NCBI GenBank assembly: GCA_028287415.1
Contig: JAQBPS010000675.1
Span: 1 to 7,020, forward strand
Direction of reading: 5' to 3'
From: Bacillota bacterium
GTDB lineage: Bacteria > Bacillota > Sulfobacillia > Symbiobacteriales > Symbiobacteriaceae
Length of the DNA stretch: 7,020 bases
Positions 1 through 6,178 of the stretch are shown here, piece by piece (the stretch's first letter is position 1; each line of letters opens with the position of its first letter). The notes under the pieces were generated by a model. The model saw nothing but the letters and a program-made list of their open reading frames with translations, had not been told where the DNA came from and made no database searches. A program made the position numbers and the translations under genes.

Positions 1-894
1 CCCCGACTCATCTCCCTGCGGGTTCAAGGAGGCAGGCTCGCAGCACAGGTGATGGGGCACCTGCTCATACCGGTACGGCAGCACCTGCCCGGCATAAGCG
101 AGCCCGGTCTGCGATCCCCGTCGGAAGAAGTACAGAGGCCGGCCATCGACCAATTGCCAGTCAAAGACTTCGCTGTAGCCTTGCTGCTGACTCAGGCTTT
201 TGCCGTCGATGTACACGTCGCCGGTCACCTCCAGCACCCAGTGCCCGTCCCAGGCAGTGAGGCGTTTCACCCCACTGCCGTCTGCCGCCTTCGCCATCGG
301 GACGGTAAAGATCCGTTGCTCGTCCGCCCATACGGCGTAGCCATGACTGTCGTCCCACCGCACGGCCACCAGTGCATCGCCAGCATAAACTGGCGGCTGG
401 AAGCGGTGGCGAGCGAGCTCGACGGGACCCCAGTCGTGTGCACCGTCGGCGCGTATGAGCCAGTACCGCTCGCCCGCCATCCCCGCCATGAACAGGAAGT
501 CGTCCTGTCGCGCCGACACAGTGACAGGACTGAAGAAGCTGATCCCCATCAACACAAGTTCATCACCGTGATAGATATCGAAGCCATGCGCCTGCCCAAT
601 GCGGTAGCCGAATGGCTTTAACTGGGCATTCGCGCTCGCCAAGCGGGACGCGACCGATGCCTGCCCGGCGCTGCCCAGCGCACCAAGCGGCATCTGACGC
701 CCAAGTTCGAGCAGTTCACTGCCGATTGTCTGTTGGGTTGCGATCCGGTGCTCCTGCATGCTCAGGCCCGCGGGGGCCCGGGCGCCGTCGGCCCGACGGT
801 CGCCCAGCACCGGCCCCGGCCGGCCCAATACCGCAAGCAGCAGGAGAACCGCCGCTGCGAAGATCAGCTTGGCCATAGGACGCCGCATGCACAA
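1..894 (-). CDS. Exported protein of unknown function, 3' end outside window
   Basis: The reverse strand is open from 894 to the window edge (298 codons, no stop), so the C-terminus is missing. I do not recognise a named family. A basic N-terminus and a hydrophobic run (residues about 10-23), followed by VLG-D near residue 31, look like a Sec signal peptide. The rest is soluble, rich in Trp, Tyr and Gly, with short alternating beta-like segments (about 104-298) that could form a repeated-blade or WG-repeat-like fold; this is inference. A distinctive stretch near the edge reads DWQLVDGRPLYFF (245-257) and HHLCCEPASLNP (281-292), with two adjacent cysteines at 284-285. I chose the TTG at 894 because GGAGG (907-903) lies 8 bases upstream. 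In-frame ATGs at 888 and 876 are 14 and 26 bases from it; 888 is the main alternative. The preceding gene ends in a terminator, so this gene should have its own promoter, but none is obvious. Confidence 0.75.
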   Translation of the reverse strand, partial: MCMRRPMAKLIFAAAVLLLLAVLGRPGPVLGDRRADGARAPAGLSMQEHRIATQQTIGSELLELGRQMPLGALGSAGQASVASRLASANAQLKPFGYRIGQAHGFDIYHGDELVLMGISFFSPVTVSARQDDFLFMAGMAGERYWLIRADGAHDWGPVELARHRFQPPVYAGDALVAVRWDDSHGYAVWADEQRIFTVPMAKAADGSGVKRLTAWDGHWVLEVTGDVYIDGKSLSQQQGYSEVFDWQLVDGRPLYFFRRGSQTGLAYAGQVLPYRYEQVPHHLCCEPASLNPQGDESG

Positions 895-902
895 GAAGGT
901 CG

Positions 903-907
903 CCTCC
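903..907 (-). promoter_or_regulatory. Ribosome binding site favouring the TTG start at 894
   Basis: GGAGG on the reverse strand ends 8 bases before the TTG at 894. The in-frame ATG at 888 is 14 bases away, longer than optimal. This supports the TTG start, adding two residues before the ATG. Confidence 0.5.
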
Positions 908-958
908 CCATGGGAACGTTCTATGTGTTAGAGGGGGTTGCGCCTACTCTGGTTGCGG

Positions 959-997
959 AAAAAACAAAAATCGCCGTCGTTTCTGTTTCGGCAGCGA
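959..997 (-). terminator. Rho-independent terminator after the 98-residue membrane protein gene
   Basis: On the reverse strand, TCGCTGCCG (997-989) pairs with CGACGGCGA (979-971) around a 9-base A-rich loop. One C-A mismatch and one T-G wobble interrupt the 9-bp stem. It is followed directly by TTTTTGTTTTTT (970-959). It starts 22 bases after the stop codon at 1020. Confidence 0.8.
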
Positions 998-1019
998 TTC
1001 GGCGCGTAGACGCAAAACA

Positions 1020-1316
1020 TCAGAATGAGTGCGTGTACACGACAAAGTACGCGATGAATGCCGCCCAGGCAACCAGAGCCACGAGCGTCAGCCCCGTCCG
1101 CAGCGTACCGCTCGCCGCGACATCGAGGTAGGCCCATGCGTGCGCAAGCGCAGCCGGAATCACCGGGAAGAACAGGATCAGGACGTTGAGCGTGGGCGGA
1201 ATCCGGTAGGGCAGCATCACGTAGAGCTTGTAGAAGAAGAGGTTCCCGGCCATCCAGATCCCTGCGCCCAGGAGGATCCTGAGTCCTGTCGCCGGCACCA
1301 CGAGCAGGCGCTTCAT
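1020..1316 (-). CDS. Small integral membrane protein of unknown function (98 aa)
   Basis: The 98-residue protein is dominated by three hydrophobic segments, about residues 12-34, 43-65 and 74-94, with short connectors that carry the few charges (Arg13, Lys30, Arg38, Asp65, Arg73). It therefore looks like a three-helix inner-membrane protein with no large soluble domain. I recognise no catalytic motif or family. The start is ATG at 1316, with AAGGGGG (1331-1325) 8 bases upstream. It ends in TGA and is followed by a clear terminator, so it is probably transcribed alone, and the PAP2-like gene upstream ends in its own terminator. A GATAAT hexamer in the leader could be a -10 element but has no matching -35. 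A 25-codon upstream frame (ATG at 1390) ends in a TGA that overlaps this ATG, which could allow translational coupling. The hydrophobic pattern, ribosome binding site and terminator make it a real gene; its function is unknown. Confidence 0.8.
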   Translation of the reverse strand: MKRLLVVPATGLRILLGAGIWMAGNLFFYKLYVMLPYRIPPTLNVLILFFPVIPAALAHAWAYLDVAASGTLRTGLTLVALVAWAAFIAYFVVYTHSF

Positions 1317-1427
1317 CGCGAGTACCCCCTTCCCTCTGACACATGAGTATTATCTCCCGCCAGGCGTGACCCCCCTCCCGCTGCAATCATTTCCTCCCCG
1401 GCGAAACACGATAAGCGCGCCTCCGGC

Positions 1428-1469
1428 AAAAGCGAAAAGCCCGCCCCCGGCAATGCGCCGGAGGCGGGC
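1428..1469 (-). terminator. Strong rho-independent terminator after the PAP2-like gene
   Basis: On the reverse strand a 13-bp stem (1469-1457 with 1451-1439, one T-G wobble) closes a 5-base loop and is followed by TTTTCGCTTTT (1438-1428). It lies 17 bases after the stop codon at 1487. The 3' arm has an imperfect second copy just downstream (1427-1415). Confidence 0.9.
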
Positions 1470-1486
1470 GTATCATGTGCGGAACC

Positions 1487-2464
1487 TCACTCCATGGATA
1501 CTGCGACGTGCGGCTGCTCCACGTACTGCGGCACCGGCACCCGCCGACGCAGCAGGCGGGGCGCCAGCCACGCACTGAGCAACGCCAGCGTAATCCCGGC
1601 CACGACGTCCGTCACATAGTGCCACCGCAGGTAGACGGTCGAGAGCAGGATGCTCACGCCCAGCACCGTGTATGGCACAGCCCACCTGCGCAGATAACGC
1701 CAGGCGTAGACCATCAGCAGCATTGAAATGGCGGCGTGGATGCTGGGGAACGCATCCCGCCAGATCCCGAACTGGTCGACGACCCGGTTCGTGACCGCCC
1801 CGACCGGCCCACCCCCGAGATCGAGCGTAAACTTCAGCGCGTGGACCGGGCCGACCGCCGGCACGATCACATAGCCGATGTACCCGGCAATCAGCGTCAG
1901 CACCGTCGCCAGTACCATGTCGTTCCACTCCGCCTCGGAGCGGCAGAGCACGAGTACGTAGATGGTGCCCTGGAAGGCGATGAACCACGAAAGGTAGGCG
2001 GCCCACATGTACTCCGTCATCGGCCGGCTGATCAGATGCTCGAGCCACAGGTTGGGGTTGACGCCCCCGAAGAGCCATGTGTCCAACCGAATGATTGCGG
2101 CGTCGGCCTCCGGCATGCCGACCACCCGCTGCCAGAGCGGAATCGTCTGGTGAAACACGATCAGCAGCAGCAGCGGCAGCGTTGCTCTGAGCATCCGCAA
2201 GAGCGTGGCGACCGGGCCGTTTACGACCAGCCGTGCGCGAATCTGCGGGATCTGTCCCAGGATGAGCACGACCCCGCTCAGGCCCAGGCATGTCAAGATT
2301 TGGAGCTTGGCCAGCCGCCAGATATTCTCGCCCGCCCGGGCGATCAGCGGGGCCGCATCAGGTATATGTTGCATGGGAATGAGTACGAGCAAAAGCAAGC
2401 AACTGAGCGCAGCAGTAGCACCGGCGATCCATTCATGGCGATGGATGCGCCCCCCCTTGGGCAA
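1487..2464 (-). CDS. PAP2-superfamily membrane phosphatase/phosphotransferase, AUR1-like
   Basis: This 325-residue polytopic membrane protein belongs to the type 2 phosphatidic acid phosphatase superfamily, probably the PAP2_3 group that includes inositol phosphorylceramide synthase AUR1. Members use a histidine to attack a phosphoester of a lipid-linked or small phosphorylated substrate at the membrane surface. The signature is visible: PSIH at 240-243 (catalytic-site His243), then a membrane segment, then YLRWHYVTD at 278-286, giving Arg280, nucleophile-type His282 and charge-relay Asp286, followed by VVAG. The classical first motif KxxxxxxRP is not evident, as expected for the AUR1-like branch. 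Hydrophobic segments lie at about 13-30, 53-71, 94-110, 153-173, 183-203, 262-277 and 287-303. The C-terminus is a short basic, then polar tail. The start is TTG at 2464, with GGGAGGG (2480-2474) 9 bases upstream and no better in-frame start nearby. It has its own promoter and terminator. The substrate cannot be deduced; phospholipid, glycolipid or undecaprenyl-phosphate metabolism are all possible. Confidence 0.88.
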   Translation of the reverse strand: MPKGGRIHRHEWIAGATAALSCLLLLVLIPMQHIPDAAPLIARAGENIWRLAKLQILTCLGLSGVVLILGQIPQIRARLVVNGPVATLLRMLRATLPLLLLIVFHQTIPLWQRVVGMPEADAAIIRLDTWLFGGVNPNLWLEHLISRPMTEYMWAAYLSWFIAFQGTIYVLVLCRSEAEWNDMVLATVLTLIAGYIGYVIVPAVGPVHALKFTLDLGGGPVGAVTNRVVDQFGIWRDAFPSIHAAISMLLMVYAWRYLRRWAVPYTVLGVSILLSTVYLRWHYVTDVVAGITLALLSAWLAPRLLRRRVPVPQYVEQPHVAVSME

Positions 2465-2473
2465 GCGACTTCA

Positions 2474-2480
2474 CCCTCCC
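2474..2480 (-). promoter_or_regulatory. Ribosome binding site fixing the TTG start of the PAP2-like gene
   Basis: GGGAGGG on the reverse strand lies 9 bases before the TTG at 2464. The first in-frame ATG is 30 codons further in, after the first membrane segment has already begun, so TTG is the likely start. Confidence 0.65.
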
Positions 2481-2490
2481 GACGTCTCTA

Positions 2491-2504
2491 CCAGGCGAGC
2501 CTGG
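2491..2504 (-). repeat. Short inverted repeat at the predicted transcription start, possible operator
   Basis: CCAGGC and GCCTGG are perfect 6-base arms separated by GA. The repeat begins about 8 bases downstream of the -10 element (2512-2517), so it overlaps the predicted +1 region and first bases of the PAP2-like transcript. A repressor could bind there, but a chance palindrome in GC-rich DNA is possible. Confidence 0.25.
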
Positions 2505-2511
2505 CTGGCTC

Positions 2512-2520
2512 AGTATACCA
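2512..2520 (-). promoter_or_regulatory. Extended -10 promoter for the PAP2-like gene
   Basis: The reverse strand reads TGGTATACT, an extended -10 (TGn plus TATACT, 5 of 6 matches to TATAAT). No good -35 hexamer is found 16-18 bases upstream, which fits extended -10 promoters. Predicted transcription starts near 2505, giving a leader of about 40 bases that contains the ribosome binding site at 2474-2480. Confidence 0.5.
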
Positions 2521-2529
2521 TCATTTACC

Positions 2530-2640
2530 TTAATGCGGACGATCCGCCAGTAACCGGTGAATCTGGTAGTGCCTCCGATGCTTCCAAAAGAACATCACGC
2601 CGATGAATGCAACAAACAGGCCAGCCAGCCTTGCTTCCGT
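2530..2640 (-). pseudogene. Small single-helix membrane protein frame lacking a normal start codon
   Basis: Reading the reverse strand from ACG at 2640 to TAA at 2530 gives 36 residues: a short polar start, a hydrophobic helix LAGLFVAFIGVMFFW (residues 5-19), then a basic tail KHRRHYQIHR (20-29) and LLADRPH. This is the usual shape of a small inner-membrane protein with a positively charged cytoplasmic end, and is unlike the translation of the other frames. No ATG, GTG or TTG precedes the helix after the upstream TGA (2646-2644). GGGAG (2654-2650) lies 9 bases before the ACG, the ideal distance for a start there. It may therefore use a rare ACG start, have lost its ATG by one base change, or be joined by a frameshift to the ATG at 2647. 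That ATG opens an alternative 40-codon frame with an unremarkable composition. No homologue is recognised. It ends just upstream of the PAP2-like promoter. Confidence 0.35.
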
Positions 2641-2647
2641 CTGTCAT

Positions 2648-2786
2648 CACTCCCAACAACAAAGCGCCTTAGGGTCTGCCGATCTGATCCTCGTCCGGCC
2701 TGTGTTCAGCGTCTGGGGGCCGCTCGCCGTTCCTAAGAGCAGCCTCGGGGGCTGAAAGGTTCAAGTCTCGCCCATGACGCACATAC
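2648..2786. other. Intergenic DNA with no recognisable feature
   Basis: This stretch lies between the superoxide dismutase terminator and the small membrane-protein frame. I find no convincing promoter, hairpin of note or RNA gene. It contains a T-loop-like GGTTCAAGTCTCGCC on the plus strand (2758-2772) without the rest of a tRNA. Confidence 0.4.
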
Positions 2787-2804
2787 AAAGAAAGGAGCCC
2801 TGGT

Positions 2805-2817
<13 letters not shown>
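2787..2817 (-). terminator. Rho-independent terminator containing the superoxide dismutase stop codon
   Basis: On the reverse strand, GGAGCCCTGG (2817-2808) pairs perfectly with CCAGGGCTCC (2803-2794) around a TAAA loop, followed by TTTCTTT (2793-2787). The 5' arm encodes the last residues (Glu-Pro-Trp) and the TAA stop (2807-2805) is in the loop, so gene end and terminator overlap. Confidence 0.9.
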
Positions 2818-3461
<644 letters not shown>

Positions 3462-3469
3462 AGGCGCCC

Positions 3470-3475
3470 CCTCCT
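3470..3475 (-). promoter_or_regulatory. Consensus ribosome binding site for the superoxide dismutase GTG start
   Basis: AGGAGG, a full Shine-Dalgarno match, ends 8 bases before the GTG at 3461. This decides the start in favour of a GTG giving an N-terminus longer than the family core. Confidence 0.7.
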
Positions 3476-3503
3476 CTCAGCCACCATCTAGCTGTATGCG
3501 CGC

Positions 3504-3545
3504 AAAAGGCAGGGAGCACCTACCACAATGGGAGAGTCCCTGCCT
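3504..3545 (-). terminator. Hairpin after the histidine kinase gene, terminator or attenuator
   Basis: On the reverse strand, AGGCAGGGA (3545-3537) pairs perfectly with TCCCTGCCT (3515-3507), followed by only TTTT before GCGCG. The loop is long (21 bases). It starts 5 bases after the kinase stop codon and 43 bases before the superoxide dismutase start. The short T-run and long loop suggest incomplete termination, so some transcripts may continue into the superoxide dismutase gene. Confidence 0.55.
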
Positions 3546-3550
3546 GATAC

Positions 3551-5998
3551 TCACGCGAGCGGAAGGACGACCTGAAACACCGTGCGCCGCTCTGCTTCTG
3601 ATGATTCGACCCGAATGTCGCCGCCCATCTGCCCGACGAGCCGCTTTGAAATCGACAGCCCCAGCCCGGTCCCGCTGTTGGGTTTGCGCGTGCGGGCCTG
3701 ATCCGCCTTGTAAAACGGCTCCCAAATGTACGGGATGTGCTCGGCGGGAATCCCGGCACCACTGTCCGCCACGGCGATCCGTACCCGGTCGCCATCCACC
3801 CGTGCCACGAGACTGACCGCACCGCCGGACGGTGTAAAGCGCACGGCGTTCTCCAGCAGGTTGATCAGCACCTGTTCCACGGCATCGCGGTCCGCCACCA
3901 GGTGAACCGGCGGGGATTCCACCGTCAGCTGCACGCCCGCGTTCGCACATTGGTAGCGCCAGAGCTCACCCAACCCCTCGCACAGTTCGCTGAGGCTGAA
4001 CTGGCTGGGCTTGAGCCTCAGCATGCCGGCGTCAAGCTTCGACAGCTCCAGCAGCTGGTCGGTGAGGCGGCGCAGCCGACCGATCTCAGCGATGATCGAC
4101 GACAGGTACCGCCCACGTGCCGGCTCCGCAATCAGTCCGTCGCGGAACGCCTCAACAACAGCGGAGACCGAGGCGAGGGGTCCGCGCAGTTCGTGGGAGA
4201 CATTGGCGACAAAGCTGTTCTGAAGCCGCTGTAGCTGGAGTTCCCGTGTCGCATCTTTGAGCAGTGCGAGTGCACCGTACCGCCCAAACTCCGTCGCCAC
4301 CGGCGAGACGTAAACCTCCAGTTCCAACTGCCCCCGGGGCAGCAGCAACCGAGACGCCGCGAGGCCCTCCGGTTCAGCCGCCTGGTCCAGCGCTTCCCGC
4401 AGCGGTGCGGGCAGTTCCGTCTCTGCCAGGGGCAAGCCATCCATGGGGCTGTCCAACCCCAGGAGCTGGTGCGCTGTCGCATTGGCCAGGAGAATGCGGC
4501 CGGCGTCATCGACGGCGATGATGCCCTCAGCCATATGTGCGACCAGTGTCTGGAGCTTGAGGTCGCGCGACTCCTCCGCCCTGCTGCGCTCGATCGCGAT
4601 CGCCAGCAGGTGGGCGGAGATCGAGGCCAGTCGGTCGGCAATGTCACCAGCCTGGTCCGCGTGGCCTCCGAAAAGGGTGAGCGTGCCGACCAGTTCCGCC
4701 TGGCTGCCGACGAGCGGCACAACCCAGTTGCTCCCGTCGCCCGACAACTCCGCCGGGTTGGCCGGCACGCGCCGGAGTTCACTGCGGTAGACTTCCGGCA
4801 AATTCGGCGCCGCGGCGCAACGCATAAAGAGCCCGCTGGCGTCGACGAGGTGGATGGAACAGAGCGTATCGGGAGCCCGCTGCTCGATAAAGGCGATCAC
4901 TTGGTGCAGCACATCAGCCAGCGGTGTGCCCTTGGCGATCGCTTCCAGGATGGCCTTCTGGCCGGCCAGCAGCGCTTCGCTCTCCCTCAGCGATTCATAC
5001 GATTGATCCAGCCGGGCCAATGCCTCATGTGTTTCCCGGTGCAGCCGGGCGTTGTCGATCGCCATGCCGACACGCCGCCCCAGATCCTCTAGCATGGTCA
5101 GGTCGGGCGCTTCATACTGCCGGACCGATTCGCCATAGGCCACCTGAAGGGCGCCAAGCACGCGCCCGCGCGCGGTCAGCGGCACGGTAATTGCCGAGGT
5201 CATCCCGGGCAGGGGCGCACCGGCCGCATCGGCAACTGTCGCCTGGAAGTCCGATCGGCCAGTCCTCAGGACCTCCCGCAGCTGATCGGCTTGCGCCAGT
5301 TCTTGCAGGCACCGCTCCTGACGCCCGCGCAGCAGTTCAGTCTTCGCCTCGTCAACATGGCGGGCGGCCACCATTTTCGCAGCACCATCGTCGTTGACGA
5401 GAAAAACAGTACACCAGTCAGCGATCCGGGGGACTGCGAGCTCGGCCACCCGCGCCAGCGTCACCTCATACACAAGCGATTCACTGAGCACCTGGCTTGA
5501 TTCGGCGAGAAAGGCGAGGCGCCGGTTGGCCGATTCGGCCGCCGCACGGGCTGCCTTCTCTGCCTCAAGCTTGGCGCTCGCCTCCTCGGCGCGCTTCCGC
5601 TCGGTCAGGTCCCGGGTTACCTTGGCGAAGCCGCGGAGTACCCCGGACGAGTCCCACACGGCTGTGATCACCACGCTGGCCCAGAACTGGGTACCATCCT
5701 TGCGCACCCGCCAGCCCTCATCCTCCAGGCGACCCTCGGCCACAGCGACCTCCAGCTCGCGCCACGGCTTACGCGCGATCACATCATCGCACGGGTAAAA
5801 TTTTGAGAAGTGCTGGCCGATGATCTCATCGGCCTCGTAGCCCTTGATTCGCTTCGCACCGGCATTCCACGTGGCAATGCGGCCGTCGGGGTCCAACATG
5901 AAAATCGCATAGTCCTGCACACTCTCCACCATCAGGCGGAACTGCTGATCGCTGTCCTCCTGAACCCTCTGAGCGACGCCAGTGTTCGGCATTTCCAA
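3551..5998 (-). CDS. Soluble multi-sensor histidine kinase (PAS-GAF-GAF-like-PAS-HisKA-HATPase_c)
   Basis: This 815-residue kinase has no membrane segment, so it should sense a cytoplasmic signal and phosphorylate a response regulator that is not in this window. Domains in order: PAS with PAC (about 18-135), coiled-coil linker (134-165), GAF (about 168-320), a second shortened GAF-like domain (about 340-475), PAS (about 480-590), HisKA (about 592-660) and HATPase_c (about 700-815). The phosphoacceptor is His602 in SHELRGPL. The ATPase motifs are intact: N box NLLENAVRF (713-721), G1 DSGAGIP (745-751), F box WEPFYKAD (759-766), G2 GTGLGLSI (776-783). Gly606, four residues after His602, replaces the Thr/Asn of the ExxT/N phosphatase motif. 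The start is uncertain: TTG at 5998 has AAGGA 9 bases upstream, while ATG at 5992, two codons in, has only AGGG 6 bases upstream. A promoter at 6019-6048 would start transcription near 6012, so the leader is very short. A hairpin follows the stop codon. PAS ligand or cofactor cannot be told. Confidence 0.93.
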   Translation of the reverse strand: MEMPNTGVAQRVQEDSDQQFRLMVESVQDYAIFMLDPDGRIATWNAGAKRIKGYEADEIIGQHFSKFYPCDDVIARKPWRELEVAVAEGRLEDEGWRVRKDGTQFWASVVITAVWDSSGVLRGFAKVTRDLTERKRAEEASAKLEAEKAARAAAESANRRLAFLAESSQVLSESLVYEVTLARVAELAVPRIADWCTVFLVNDDGAAKMVAARHVDEAKTELLRGRQERCLQELAQADQLREVLRTGRSDFQATVADAAGAPLPGMTSAITVPLTARGRVLGALQVAYGESVRQYEAPDLTMLEDLGRRVGMAIDNARLHRETHEALARLDQSYESLRESEALLAGQKAILEAIAKGTPLADVLHQVIAFIEQRAPDTLCSIHLVDASGLFMRCAAAPNLPEVYRSELRRVPANPAELSGDGSNWVVPLVGSQAELVGTLTLFGGHADQAGDIADRLASISAHLLAIAIERSRAEESRDLKLQTLVAHMAEGIIAVDDAGRILLANATAHQLLGLDSPMDGLPLAETELPAPLREALDQAAEPEGLAASRLLLPRGQLELEVYVSPVATEFGRYGALALLKDATRELQLQRLQNSFVANVSHELRGPLASVSAVVEAFRDGLIAEPARGRYLSSIIAEIGRLRRLTDQLLELSKLDAGMLRLKPSQFSLSELCEGLGELWRYQCANAGVQLTVESPPVHLVADRDAVEQVLINLLENAVRFTPSGGAVSLVARVDGDRVRIAVADSGAGIPAEHIPYIWEPFYKADQARTRKPNSGTGLGLSISKRLVGQMGGDIRVESSEAERRTVFQVVLPLA

Positions 5999-6018
5999 CC
6001 CTACACTTCCTTAGCCGA

Positions 6019-6048
6019 ATTATACTCGCTTGTACTGTTCTAAACCAA
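6019..6048 (-). promoter_or_regulatory. Sigma-70-type promoter for the histidine kinase
   Basis: On the reverse strand TTGGTT (6048-6043, 3 of 6 matches) is followed after 18 bases by a perfect TATAAT (6024-6019). It lies in an AT-rich island (about 6010-6120) that stands out from the GC-rich surroundings. The predicted start near 6012 leaves about 14 bases before the TTG codon. A second weaker candidate (TATGAT, about 80 bases further upstream) is also in the island. Confidence 0.6.
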
Positions 6049-6116
6049 TTCATAAAATCCTCTTACGGACATCAAACAATTAATACGCTTATCATATCAC
6101 AACACGGCTCCTAATA

Positions 6117-6154
6117 ATCAAAAGCCCCGTGAGGGCGATCACCTCACGGGGGCT
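6117..6154 (-). terminator. Rho-independent terminator after the beta-lactamase-like gene
   Basis: On the reverse strand, AGCCCC-C-GTGAGG (6154-6142, one bulged C) pairs with CCTCACGGGGCT (6134-6123), then TTTT and an AT-rich run. It starts 24 bases after the stop codon at 6179 and separates this gene from the kinase promoter. Confidence 0.85.
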
Positions 6155-6178
6155 CGGCGGCAAGCTAGACGGCCACTT

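Noticed and set aside
49..878. Long plus-strand open frames opposite the exported-protein gene
   Set aside because: The reverse strand has a signal peptide, a ribosome binding site and protein-like composition over the same region. The plus-strand frames are Pro/Arg/His-rich translations typical of antisense to GC-rich genes.
928..1386. 152-codon minus-strand frame overlapping the 98-residue membrane protein
   Set aside because: Its translation is Arg/Gly/Asp-rich without pattern, whereas the overlapping frame encodes three clean membrane helices with a good ribosome binding site.
1736..2533. 265-codon plus-strand frame opposite the PAP2-like gene
   Set aside because: It is antisense to a gene with clear catalytic motifs, and its product is a charged, low-complexity shadow with no domain.
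2758..2772. tRNA T-loop-like GGTTCAAGTCTCGCC on the plus strand
   Set aside because: The flanking bases do not form a T-stem, and no matching acceptor stem, D-arm or anticodon arm is found upstream.
4469..5092. 207-codon plus-strand frame inside the histidine kinase
   Set aside because: It is antisense to intact GAF and PAS domains and lacks a recognisable domain or a convincing ribosome binding site.
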